DNA of 64,000 bases. Origin: Candidatus Saccharibacteria bacterium UBA6040 (lineage in GTDB: Bacteria; Patescibacteriota; Saccharimonadia; Saccharimonadales; Saccharimonadaceae). The stretch covers positions 124,001 to 188,000 of the forward strand of contig DIZA01000006.1 of NCBI GenBank assembly GCA_002429245.1, in the 5' to 3' direction. Numbering within the stretch: the first letter of the stretch is position 1; the number at the start of each line of letters is the position of its first letter. The translations under genes and the position numbers were made by a program. Positions 24,423 to 32,280 of the stretch are shown here, piece by piece. The notes below the pieces were generated by a model. It was not told where the DNA came from. It saw nothing but the letters and a program-made list of their open reading frames with translations, and searched no databases.

Positions 24423-25135
24423 TAGAAGCTCCCCGAAACATCACTAACGATTTTGCAGACGTAGACAAAGAATCCAAGAACGGCAAGTGCGCCACCAGCT
24501 GCAAATTGTAAGAAATGCTTGTTGTCTTCGCGCCACTTCTGAATCGTGCTGAGTTTGTGACCACTACCGATGAGCACCCAGATGCTAAAGAGGGTCAATA
24601 GGGAAATGACGGCATAAATCGCGATACCAACGAGTTGCCAGTGTGCGGGTAACCCGACAAGGACAAGGGAGGCAATTATCATAGGCGCGACGATGAATAA
24701 CAGTTCGCTAACAACGGTGGTGAGGCCCAGGCTGAACGCTTCGGCGCTAGACGTAGTAGCTTTACTTCGATCACTCAGATGACGAGCGAATGAGCGGGGA
24801 ATCCACAGAGATGTTCCTTTTCCTGGACGGTAGTAAAAGAACCAGACAGCAAGGCCAACGCCGATTAATAGTCCGCAGGCGATTGCCCAGACAATTTGGG
24901 GTGCATCAGTTCCGAAGATGTGCAAAAAGACCAGCGAAATAAATGAAAGGGCGAGTAGCGTCATCACCCCTACCCCACTGACGTAGCCGAATGTTAAACG
25001 CATTATCCTGCCTTGAGAATGTTTTGCGCCAATCGCATGACCAGAGAGTAACGTCAAGACACTCACGCTCAGCTGAAAACTGGCATGGATGAGCGCCGCT
25101 AGGGTGACGATTGCGAGAGACGAGGCGATGTCCAT
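24422..25135 (-). CDS. Six-TM membrane protein, unknown
   Basis: 237 aa with about six helices; HASFQLSVSVLTLLSGHAIGAKHS in the first third and GLTTVVSELLFIVAPMIIASL in the middle are reminiscent of LysE/cytochrome-c-biogenesis-like transporters, but I cannot assign it. First gene of the operon with the ATP-cone and the cysteine-less reductase. TATAAA lies about 35 nt upstream. Confidence 0.65.
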   Translation of the reverse strand: MDIASSLAIVTLAALIHASFQLSVSVLTLLSGHAIGAKHSQGRIMRLTFGYVSGVGVMTLLALSFISLVFLHIFGTDAPQIVWAIACGLLIGVGLAVWFFYYRPGKGTSLWIPRSFARHLSDRSKATTSSAEAFSLGLTTVVSELLFIVAPMIIASLVLVGLPAHWQLVGIAIYAVISLLTLFSIWVLIGSGHKLSTIQKWREDNKHFLQFAAGGALAVLGFFVYVCKIVSDVSGSF

Positions 25136-25213
25136 ATGTTTATTTTTTATTTCCTCTGACTGTATTTATACCATAAGCGTGTCACCTCAGTCAAAGATAT
25201 TAGCATAAGAGTA

Positions 25214-25243
25214 TTGACTTATCATTACGTTTGTGCTTAAATA
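25214..25243 (+). promoter_or_regulatory. Promoter of 45-aa ORF
   Basis: TTGACT (25214-25219), 18-bp spacer, TAAATA (25238-25243). Confidence 0.55.
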
Positions 25244-25285
25244 GATACATCAAACAATAAAACAAAAAAAAGAGCAACAACCAAC

Positions 25286-25423
25286 ATGGACACAACAAGC
25301 AGCCAGATCGAACCAATTACAATGAGCGAAGTATTAGAACTTGCCAGCTGGGATCGTCCACGATCTAATGATGAACTCCGTAACTTTATCTCTACTAGGG
25401 AAGCCATCGTTTTCGGAAAATAA
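25286..25423 (+). CDS. Small ORF, 45 aa
   Basis: MDTTSSQIEPITMSEVLELASWDRPRSNDELR... ending VFGK. It sits alone between a promoter (25214) and a terminator (25445), with normal local codon use. The mRNA leader is about 36 nt, A-rich, with only a weak AAGAG near the ATG. It could be a small regulator of the adjacent PadR operon or an independent peptide; no family recognised. Confidence 0.5.
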   Translation: MDTTSSQIEPITMSEVLELASWDRPRSNDELRNFISTREAIVFGK

Positions 25424-25444
25424 GCTTTTCAAAAGTTTTGGGGG

Positions 25445-25471
25445 AATAGGGCATATGATTGCCCTATTTTT
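25445..25471 (+). terminator. Rho-independent terminator
   Basis: AATAGGGCA / TGCCCTATT hairpin followed by TTTTTA. Confidence 0.85.
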
Positions 25472-25494
25472 ATTTGGTGAGGTGTAGATAGTTG

Positions 25495-25525
25495 TTGACT
25501 TTATATAGTACTATGTATAACATAG
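25495..25525 (+). promoter_or_regulatory. PadR promoter with operator palindrome
   Basis: TTGACT (25495-25500) and TATAAC (25516-25521). The perfect inverted repeat CTATGT-ATA-ACATAG (25511-25525) covers the -10. PadR proteins bind ATGT...ACAT-type palindromes, so autoregulation is likely. A second short palindrome, ATAGTACTAT, adjoins it upstream. Confidence 0.75.
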
Positions 25526-25529
25526 GACC

Positions 25530-25871
25530 ATGACCAAAGAAATGAATAGTGAAATCTATGCCGAGCAATTGGCTGTTCAGCTTCGAAAAGGATTCCTTGC
25601 CTTCTGTGTCCTAAAGGCCTGTTCTAAGGAGCCTAAGTACACCAGCGATATTATTGGACAACTACGGGATGCAGAATTAGTGGTTGTTGAAGGAACGATT
25701 TATCCACTTTTATCACGACTACAAAAGGATGGACTGCTGATGCATGAATGGCAAGAAAGTGAACAGGGTCCGCCACGAAAATACTACCGAACGACGGATT
25801 ACGGACAAGAAGTAGCCGACCAAGTTGAAAAGAAAATTAATGCTTTGCAAGCGACTTTGAAAAAGTTGTAA
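25530..25871 (+). CDS. PadR-family transcriptional regulator
   Basis: 113 aa winged helix: LAFCVLKACSKEPKYTSDIIGQLRDAELVVVEGTIYPLLSRLQKDGLL, then GPPRKYYRTTDYG, the standard PadR signature, with a short C-terminal dimerisation helix. It lies over its own operator and just before the PspC-domain gene, a common PadR arrangement in which the membrane gene is repressed until envelope stress. Confidence 0.9.
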   Translation: MTKEMNSEIYAEQLAVQLRKGFLAFCVLKACSKEPKYTSDIIGQLRDAELVVVEGTIYPLLSRLQKDGLLMHEWQESEQGPPRKYYRTTDYGQEVADQVEKKINALQATLKKL

Positions 25872-25880
25872 GGAGAAATG

Positions 25881-27485
25881 ATGAAAGATATAACCAGAAT
25901 TCATATCGCAAAAGTCCCCTATAATATTGAACTTTCCGCGAAGAAACACTTAGAAAAGTATATCAACGCGCTTGAATTGTATACGGGCGACTGGGAGGTG
26001 TTGGAGGATATTGAGATTCGCATCACCGAACTACTTTTGGAGCGAGGCGTTAAGCAAGAGTCTGTCATCTCGGAAGCAGATGTCAAAGCTGTCCGCGAAC
26101 AGCTAGGCGAACCGAAAGATTTTTTATCAGATGATGCGACGGACACGATAGATCCTGAAGCGCTTTCGGAAATCGGTTCTCGCAAATTGTATAGGAACCT
26201 CGAAAATGCGGTACTTGGAGGAGTACTAAGTGGTGTTGCGAGTTACTTCCGAATTAACGCATTTTGGGTACGGCTCGGGTTTATCTTGTTGAGCTTTATC
26301 TCGTTCGGATTATTTATCTTACTGTACATTGTCGCATGGCTCATCATTCCCCCAGCCCGAACGGCGGCAGAAAAATTACAGATGGCTGGACGACCAGTGA
26401 CATTGACTTCGATTCGTGAACTTAACGAAGCTGGATCAGGGATCGACAATGAAAAGCGTGTTCGTATTCTGAAGCGAATCGCGACAACTGTTGTTGGTGT
26501 TGGTGGCATTGTGGGGGCGCTTACGTCGATAGCGCTAATGGTCGCTTTTGTGCTTCGATTAGTCGGCGGCGGCGATCATATTAGTGGGATTGATTCGCTT
26601 GCGCCGTATCAGATAACTATCATCCTTGGTTTTGCGGCGGGGACACTACTGACGATTCTTTTCCTCTTGGTTGCCATTGCGGCTTTCGCTCAGAAGTTCA
26701 ATAAACGCATTTGGATAAGCGGGATCATTATTGTTGTTCTTGGTCTTAGTTCGTTCGGTGCTGCGGTGATTTCTGGTGCTTATCAGCAACAGCTTCAATA
26801 TGAAGAGGTACAACGAAACACTGTCGATACGAGCATAAAATTACCCGATAATTTTAGCTCAGTAACATCACTCTCGGTCGATGTTCCAGATATGGCGAAT
26901 GTTGTCTATGTTGCCGATGATAGTGTGACCTCAATCAAGGAGCGTGCCTTGAAAGGCGCACCGCAAGCAGACGTCACAGTTGAAAATGGAGTGGTAAAGT
27001 TAAAGCTTGCTCAGTCAAACCAAAAAAATACGATTACGGGAACAACTATCACGATATACGGTCCTCGTCTTGACGGTATCATTGTGAGCAATGGCTACGC
27101 TTCGTATAGCAGCGCGAGTCAAGCGAACCTGAAAGCCGAAGTCTATAACGCTTCTTCGCTGCGATTGATCGGTTCACGCATCGATACGCTTACTCTCAGA
27201 ACTGACGGGACGGCACGGCTTTCTGCTGATGAAGCAGCCGTCGCGGCGGTAACAGCGCTCATCTATGGTCAGTCATCAGTGAACCTGGGCAATATAAAGA
27301 CGCTTGCTGTCACCAATCCTGATGTGTGCGCATCGAATGAAACTGCGCAATTATCGGTAGGTAATATCGTGAGCGCAAGCTATACGCATAACGGCATCGG
27401 AGCTTCTGCGCAATCTGTTGAAAGTCCTTGCCTAAGCATACGGTTCAACGGTGGTCAAGGAATAGTCTCTGGGTATCAGGATTAA
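25881..27485 (+). CDS. PspC-domain membrane protein with C-terminal adhesin-like (GIN) region
   Basis: About 534 aa. The N-terminal 90 residues resemble a HAAS-type cytoplasmic domain (ALELYTGDWEVLEDIEIRITELL). A PspC domain follows (RKLYRNLENAVLGGVLSGVASYFRINAFWVRL), then further TM helices, and from about residue 310 an extracellular beta-helical region like DUF2807 (VDVPDMANVVYVADDSVTSI...). GGAG is 5 nt before ATG 25881 and only 2 nt before ATG 25878, so the second is chosen. Likely envelope-stress protein controlled by the PadR. Confidence 0.8.
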   Translation: MKDITRIHIAKVPYNIELSAKKHLEKYINALELYTGDWEVLEDIEIRITELLLERGVKQESVISEADVKAVREQLGEPKDFLSDDATDTIDPEALSEIGSRKLYRNLENAVLGGVLSGVASYFRINAFWVRLGFILLSFISFGLFILLYIVAWLIIPPARTAAEKLQMAGRPVTLTSIRELNEAGSGIDNEKRVRILKRIATTVVGVGGIVGALTSIALMVAFVLRLVGGGDHISGIDSLAPYQITIILGFAAGTLLTILFLLVAIAAFAQKFNKRIWISGIIIVVLGLSSFGAAVISGAYQQQLQYEEVQRNTVDTSIKLPDNFSSVTSLSVDVPDMANVVYVADDSVTSIKERALKGAPQADVTVENGVVKLKLAQSNQKNTITGTTITIYGPRLDGIIVSNGYASYSSASQANLKAEVYNASSLRLIGSRIDTLTLRTDGTARLSADEAAVAAVTALIYGQSSVNLGNIKTLAVTNPDVCASNETAQLSVGNIVSASYTHNGIGASAQSVESPCLSIRFNGGQGIVSGYQD

Positions 27486-27508
27486 TCTTTAGAGCCTGTC
27501 GTTACAAT

Positions 27509-27537
27509 AAAAAGACCCCGTCATGCGAGGTCTTTTT
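27509..27537. terminator. Bidirectional terminator
   Basis: AAAAAGACC / GGTCTTTTT stem between convergent genes. Confidence 0.85.
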
Positions 27538-27552
27538 ATATAGGCTCGGTAT

Positions 27553-28206
27553 CTATTTACCGAGGCCAGCAATCAAGCTGATCGTCGTCGCGACGATAAC
27601 CGTTCCGAACACATACGACAACAGTGCGTGACGAAGGACGGTTTTTCTGAAGTCGGTGCCGATCATATCAGTGTCTGATACCTGGAAGGTCATGCCGATT
27701 GTGAATGCGACGTAGATAAAATCAGAGTAGGCGGGTTTATGATCTTTTTTGAAATCGATCGTTCCATCAATTTCTTTTGAGAAATAGAAGCGGGCGTAAC
27801 GGAGTGCGTAAATCGTGTGAATCAGAACCCACGAAACAACAACGCTAAAAAGGCTGATGAGGGTCAGCAATAAGTGTCGTCCGCTGTCACCAGTTGTGTG
27901 GGCTTGAAATAGGGCATAGCCAACTGCGCCGAGACTGGCAATACTGGCCAAGATTAAAAGAATGTCTACCCCTACCCTACCTGGATCTTCGCGTTGGGCA
28001 AATGCAGATGTTCGTTCGTGACCCATGGGCCAGATGATGAGCCAGATCCAGACGACGAAGATGATAACGGCAACTTCCCAGCCGACCAAAATTGAGATGT
28101 TACCTAAATGGTTCAGTAAGCCGATGATGGCTACGATGATTCCGACGACAAGCGCGGTAATTAAACGGATAGTTGAGGAGCTATTGATTTTCTTTATGGT
28201 ACTCAT
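27553..28206 (-). CDS. DUF1345-family membrane protein
   Basis: 217 aa with about five TM helices and the DUF1345 features: a YFSKE-DG-IDF-KD-HKPAYSDFIYVAFTIGMTFQVSDTD segment and a C-terminal LRHALLSYVFGTVIVATTISL helix. Function unknown. Minus-strand TATGAT (28218-28213) ends 6 nt before ATG 28206; the ATG at 28221 overlaps the promoter. Confidence 0.85.
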   Translation of the reverse strand: MSTIKKINSSSTIRLITALVVGIIVAIIGLLNHLGNISILVGWEVAVIIFVVWIWLIIWPMGHERTSAFAQREDPGRVGVDILLILASIASLGAVGYALFQAHTTGDSGRHLLLTLISLFSVVVSWVLIHTIYALRYARFYFSKEIDGTIDFKKDHKPAYSDFIYVAFTIGMTFQVSDTDMIGTDFRKTVLRHALLSYVFGTVIVATTISLIAGLGK

Positions 28207-28221
28207 GTGCTTATCATACAC

Positions 28222-28851
28222 TCAAAATACCGCGAAGAATAAGTCCGTGGGTGTGACTGGAGGTGGCGTTCCGGCTCCGGCAACGAGCTCGGCTGTTTTT
28301 GTGAGCCAGTTAGTAGAGACTGTGAGGGTCTTTGAGTTGAAGCCATATGTGGATAAGGGCGCACCACTATCAAAGATGGCCACTTCATAATTACTTGCAG
28401 AAGCTTCAACGATAAGTGTCGTGTTTGTGGGTGGATGAGTACCAACTCCGCCTAGGTTATCGCTAGATGCCCCAAATGTAATGACCCAGTCTTGGCCAGG
28501 ATTTTGATAAGTAACTATACCGGAATATGCGATTGAGTTACTCGTACCAGATTGTCCACCAATTGAGACAAAAGGTGTTGTTGCTGCTCCACGATATATC
28601 ACCCACGAGGAGGCGACTGCACTCGTAATAGTTGGGTACGTTTCGGAGGCCGATGTCGCGAATTTATAAAACGCGGCCATTGCGAAATTATTCGCTGATT
28701 GCGCAGCAGAACTTATCTGGGTGTATCCTGATGGCGTGAGTGGGATAGTTGAGGATCCGGTGTCAACGGCGTGAATGACGATAAGGTCGCCTGCCACGTA
28801 ACTTCCACTGAAAGTACCTGTTGAACCAGAAGAGATACGCGAGATTGCCAT
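28222..28851 (-). CDS. Tail-associated / adhesin-like protein
   Basis: 209 aa of beta-rich, Ser/Thr/Gly-rich sequence (MAISRISSGSTGTFSGSYVAGDLIVIHAVDTGSSTIPLTPSGYTQ...), like C-terminal modules of phage neck or tail-fibre proteins. No signal or TM. It begins 2 bp after the stop of the upstream tail-fibre-like gene and its end abuts the DUF1345 gene. It may be a remnant of a phage structural module or a surface protein. Confidence 0.55.
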   Translation of the reverse strand: MAISRISSGSTGTFSGSYVAGDLIVIHAVDTGSSTIPLTPSGYTQISSAAQSANNFAMAAFYKFATSASETYPTITSAVASSWVIYRGAATTPFVSIGGQSGTSNSIAYSGIVTYQNPGQDWVITFGASSDNLGGVGTHPPTNTTLIVEASASNYEVAIFDSGAPLSTYGFNSKTLTVSTNWLTKTAELVAGAGTPPPVTPTDLFFAVF

Positions 28852-28853
28852 GC

Positions 28854-29469
28854 CTAGTATCCGGTGGCATCCACTGCCATTAATATCCAGGCGACGCTCG
28901 TCGAATCATACACAAAACCGCAGGTGACAGTTTTTGAAGCGACAAGGGTTGTCGGAAGAGTAGCGACTCCACTCGATTTGTAGCCACTCGACCACGTTGG
29001 AGTATAGGGAGTGGCACCGGAGAGGATGCGCATAAGCAACTTTTGACCGTCTAGTGGAGATCCAGCATCATTTACAATGGTGAAGTTTGCTGTCGGACTT
29101 GAGATGCGCACAAGATCGGCGCTTGAGCTATTTGGCGTATATGTGTTACTCGATACCGTTAAGACGACGGCACGTTGAGTGATGACCTTGTTTGTGAGAG
29201 TTTGGACACTCGTAAGATCAACGAAATTTTGCGTTGCAGAACCCGTTCCGCCCTGGCTAACGGGAAGCGGCGCAGAAAGATGAGTTGCAGTTATTTGAGG
29301 GGAGGTTGCCGTTCCACCTATATCACCCACCTAGCTGTACAGCACCAGCTTGAGTGAGCGCACTTGAGAGTAAAGTTCCGTCGGTACCTAAAGAAACCCC
29401 AAGAAAATCGTTGAGAATAGTGCCCCACGTTCCATTATCTGATCCCGGAATTGGCAGACGTGCTGTCAT
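28854..29469 (-). pseudogene. Tail-fibre-like gene split by a +1 frameshift
   Basis: ATG 29469 (6 nt after a TATAGA box) opens a 48-codon frame, MTARLPIPGSDNGTWGTILNDFLGVSLGTDGTLL..., ending at TGA 29325-29323. The rest of the same protein (GDIGGTATSPQITATHL, LPVSQGGTGSATQNFVDLTSVQTLTNK...) continues in the +1 frame to 28854. Removing one G from the GGG at about 29328-29326 joins them as ...QLGGDIGG..., the wording such proteins normally have. This is a single-base disruption, a sequencing error or slippage; the motifs are typical of phage tail fibres and CPR surface proteins. Confidence 0.65.
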
Positions 29470-29800
29470 TCTGTATCTATACCCGCTTTACCAAATTAAT
29501 GCTTTTGCTTACTCTATATTAACATATGAGCCTTGTTGAACATGCTTCTATATAGACTTCTTTTGGTACAAAAAGAGGCATCGCGTAGATGTCTTTTTTA
29601 TAATGTCTTGGTAGGAGCGGTAGGTTCGAAATGGAACTCGATTCGGTCTGAGATGATTGCTATGAGCAAGATCGTTGAACATTTTCATAAAGAGTCCCTA
29701 TTAAGTACTAAGTGACGGGAATTAAACTAGTTAGGACTTATGCTTGCGACCCTCAAGAAAAGCACTTATCATATAAACATATAAGTCTAGGGAGTCTGAT
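29470..29800. other. 331-bp AT-rich spacer
   Basis: It holds the -10 box of the tail-fibre-like gene (TATAGA, 29481-29476 minus), a hairpin terminator at 29570-29599, and a TATAAT at about 29599 with only very short ORFs after it (for example 20 aa from ATG 29653). Two CATATAA repeats (about 29769-29786) precede the 265-aa gene. I see no further gene. Confidence 0.5.
29570..29599. terminator. Hairpin with flanking A/T runs
   Basis: AAAAAGAGGCATC (29570-29582), GCGTA loop, GATGTCTTTTTT (29588-29599). The stem is about 12 bp with G.U pairs. Confidence 0.65.
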
Positions 29801-30598
29801 ATGCCAAAGAATAACTCATCTGTAGAAGTAGCCGCTGAACCATCGCAACAGTTAGCAGAGGCATGGACAGAACACACAAGGCAACGCTATCAATATGATG
29901 CACAACTGAGCCGGCAAGCAATTGATATTGCCGAAGCCATAGCGGCAGGCGCTCCCGCGAGTCTAGAACAGTTTGTCTATGCTTCACTTGGTGCTCATCC
30001 TGATTGGAAAAAGCTCTACGAGCAAATCGCTACAGTCAATGAGCAACTTCAATCTAACGTACCTCTCGCGTTATTTTCAAAAGGTACAATGCGGTACTTC
30101 GGCTACCCTGAACAATTTGGAAGTTGGTCTCGATATGGCGATACAAGTCATGACCACAATGCTTTTACTTATACTTTTGAAACCTCTCAACAACGTGACG
30201 CAAAGCTATCTAAATTAATTCCACGACTAGGTCAGACAGCCAATAGTACAGTTAGTAGCTATTTTTCTACGCTTTCGCTTCCAATGCGAACCTTATACGA
30301 TATGGAGAAGGTTGATACATTTGGTAGCTTTAGAGACGTAAATGAAACTGATACTGAACTTGAGGACATGTTTAGAAGTTCCAGTTCAGCAACTTACAGA
30401 GCTCCATATCCTGATGCGCAGTACAACTTCCATATGACAACCTTAGATGACGAAGAACCTGGCGAAAAGCTTGTTGTTGCTTCAGGTATGCACGACATTG
30501 TAAAACTCGCGAGTAAGAGTCTAACTGATGTAAATCTACGTCATCTAAAGTTTGCTATGAAACACGAAGAAAATGACTTCGAACAAGGCGCTGATTAA
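29801..30598 (+). CDS. Hypothetical protein, 265 aa
   Basis: Soluble protein: a polar N-terminus, a helical region (QAIDIAEAIAAGAPASLEQFVYASLGAH), then mixed sequence with FGYPEQFGSWSRYGDTSHDHNAFTYTF. No TM, signal or recognised family. AGGGAG lies about 6 nt before the ATG and the gene is followed by its own terminator. It stands in the accessory part of the window beside other orphans. Confidence 0.6.
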   Translation: MPKNNSSVEVAAEPSQQLAEAWTEHTRQRYQYDAQLSRQAIDIAEAIAAGAPASLEQFVYASLGAHPDWKKLYEQIATVNEQLQSNVPLALFSKGTMRYFGYPEQFGSWSRYGDTSHDHNAFTYTFETSQQRDAKLSKLIPRLGQTANSTVSSYFSTLSLPMRTLYDMEKVDTFGSFRDVNETDTELEDMFRSSSSATYRAPYPDAQYNFHMTTLDDEEPGEKLVVASGMHDIVKLASKSLTDVNLRHLKFAMKHEENDFEQGAD

Positions 30599-30622
30599 CT
30601 GTTGAACAAACAAGACCTACTT

Positions 30623-30650
30623 AAAAGGCTCCCGCAAAAGGAGCTCTTTT
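30623..30650 (+). terminator. Rho-independent terminator
   Basis: AAAAGGCTCC / GGAGCTCTTTT hairpin with a one-base bulge. Confidence 0.75.
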
Positions 30651-30709
30651 AAACATAATTTCATGGTAGACAGTATACGAATGACTTGAAACCAAATCAA
30701 GTAAAAACA

Positions 30710-30744
30710 AAAGTGCCCTACATCTCATCGACGCAGGGCACTTT
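30710..30744 (-). terminator. Terminator of minus-strand orphan gene
   Basis: AAAGTGCCCT / AGGGCACTTT stem; on the minus strand it is followed by TTTTGTTTTT. Confidence 0.85.
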
Positions 30745-30772
30745 CGTGTCTGATGCGGATGTGGTGTAGGGC

Positions 30773-31240
30773 TCAGGCCGCGGCCTTCAGCTCTTCGTAG
30801 AGTTGGCGAGCATCTTCGATCGAGATTTCCTCTATCGATCGTATTGGTCTCAGATCGGCGAGCATCGTCACGGTACTGAATTCTTTGACGGGTTCGAGAA
30901 GCGAATGCCAGCGACCATGTATCGCCGAATCCACTTTGAATGAATCGACTCCAAGGACGAGGCATTTAAGCGCCTCATCGATGAATGATTCATTCCATCC
31001 ACGTCGTCGCATCATTTCCGCTCGCAGCTCTTTGGTCTCAATCGGATCAAGTGTGCGCCCAAGATCGAGAAACTCTGGGTCGATGTAGTTGAGTCGACCC
31101 GTTGTTTCGTATTCGGTCGTGGGAATGGATGCACTGGCAATGAAGATAACCAGCCCGTTGTTCAAGACGGTCTTGTAGAGCTTGTCGCGTTCGAGGGGAG
31201 CACTGAGCCGTGGACCGTCGTCAAGAAGTGTAAAGGGCAT
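30773..31240 (-). CDS. Hypothetical protein, 155 aa
   Basis: MPFTLLDDGPRLSAPLERDKLYKTVLNNG..., soluble, with a helical Arg/Glu-rich centre (LDPIETKELRAEMMRRRGWNESFIDEAL) and a C-terminal helix. No family recognised. A GTGAGGTGAGGGG stretch gives strong SD options just before the ATG. The gene is noticeably richer in G+C than the flanking AT-rich spacers and single-gene in structure (own terminator), suggesting transfer. Confidence 0.6.
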   Translation of the reverse strand: MPFTLLDDGPRLSAPLERDKLYKTVLNNGLVIFIASASIPTTEYETTGRLNYIDPEFLDLGRTLDPIETKELRAEMMRRRGWNESFIDEALKCLVLGVDSFKVDSAIHGRWHSLLEPVKEFSTVTMLADLRPIRSIEEISIEDARQLYEELKAAA

Positions 31241-31331
31241 CGCCCCTCACCTCACTTTCTTTTGATAGATTGGATTTGAAAAACGATAAAGTTAGTATGT
31301 GACTAAAGGTCATGTCTTGCAAGCATAAGAA

Positions 31332-31358
31332 AAAAGACTTCTATCAAAGAAGTCTTTT
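31332..31358 (-). terminator. Terminator after tRNA-Met
   Basis: AAAAGACTTC / GAAGTCTTTT stem; T run on the minus strand. Confidence 0.85.
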
Positions 31359-31372
31359 AAACATAAGGACTA

Positions 31373-31449
31373 TGGTAGCACCGACAAGAATTGAACTTGT
31401 GACCTCGAGCTTATGAGTCTCGCGCTCTAACCAACTGAGCTACGGTGCC
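31373..31449 (-). tRNA. Elongator tRNA-Met (CAT)
   Basis: 77 nt with CCA. Acceptor GGCACCG/CGGTGCT (G1.U72 wobble), D-loop AGTTGGTTA, anticodon loop CTCATAA, T-arm ACAAG-TTCAATT-CTTGT. It lacks the C1.A72 mismatch of the initiator and the Ile2-type frame, so elongator Met fits best. Confidence 0.88.
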
Positions 31450-31518
31450 GTGAATTCGTACGAAGAGTACAGAGATGATTCTACCAAAAACTGACGCTTA
31501 TTTCCAGAGGTATGAGGG

Positions 31519-32280
31519 CTACTTGGTGTTTGTTGTCGAACTGGTCGTATCGAGTACGGCTGAAAGCGTCGCAGTATAGGTCGCTGCAGCCTTTGTAAAG
31601 TCAGCGTCGGCTGCTTTAATCGCTGCATCTCGTGTGGCCATTAAGGCTTTGATATCAGTGGTAACTTTTGTGTCAGCTCGAGTTGATTTGAATACATCTC
31701 GTGCTGCTTTGACTGATGTTTTCAGGTTAGAAATCGCTGTGCCATCACCACAGTGAGTGGTTGCTGTTGCAAATGCATTAGCGACAGATGTTTGATATAT
31801 TGTCGTCGCATTCGTCAGGCTGGTTTGATGAGCTGTCACTACTTCGGTAAGGCTAGATCGGTAGGTCGTTCGAGCGGCATCAACGGCTGTTTCACGAGTT
31901 TTTTCAGCTGCGTTCATAGTGACGGCATATGTTTCGATTGCTGCTTTTTGTTCGGCGGTGAGACCTGATTTTGCTTGAAGCGCAGTCACCTTTGCATCAA
32001 AAGTGGCGGTTGCTTTTGCGCGTGCCTCATCGACTTTTGGATCGATGGTCGTTGTGCGGTTGGCAATATTTGCGAGGCGAGTCGCAAAGTCAGTATTCAT
32101 ACTGGTAATTTTTGTCTTGATCGCAACGGTACTGGTATCGGAGAGCGTTGCAATGTGGGTACAGGTGGCAAGTAAATTCGTATCGGTAACGGCGTAGGCT
32201 GGAACACTGGAAACAACAAAAAGGCTGACCGTTAGTCCGGTTGACCCAGCAAACTTAAGAATTCTAGAAACTGTTTTCAT
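31519..32280 (-). CDS. Exported helical repeat-like protein
   Basis: 253 aa with a clear signal peptide (SRILKFAGSTGLTVSLFVVSSVPAYAVTD, cleavage after AYA). The mature part is Ala/Thr/Lys-rich helical sequence with a loosely repeated 'AR.T/ATAT' character (VDEARAKATATFDAKVTALQAK, VDAARTTYRSSLTEVV), probably a coiled-coil surface protein, with two Cys. AGGAG is 9 nt before ATG 32280. It overlaps the upstream gene by 17 nt, so they are coupled. Confidence 0.7.
   Translation of the reverse strand: MKTVSRILKFAGSTGLTVSLFVVSSVPAYAVTDTNLLATCTHIATLSDTSTVAIKTKITSMNTDFATRLANIANRTTTIDPKVDEARAKATATFDAKVTALQAKSGLTAEQKAAIETYAVTMNAAEKTRETAVDAARTTYRSSLTEVVTAHQTSLTNATTIYQTSVANAFATATTHCGDGTAISNLKTSVKAARDVFKSTRADTKVTTDIKALMATRDAAIKAADADFTKAAATYTATLSAVLDTTSSTTNTK

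Noticed and set aside
29610..29650. tRNA-like fragment (GGTTCGAAA...) as an att site
   Set aside because: Resembles a T-arm only over about 10 nt; no acceptor or anticodon arm and no repeat of it elsewhere in the window.
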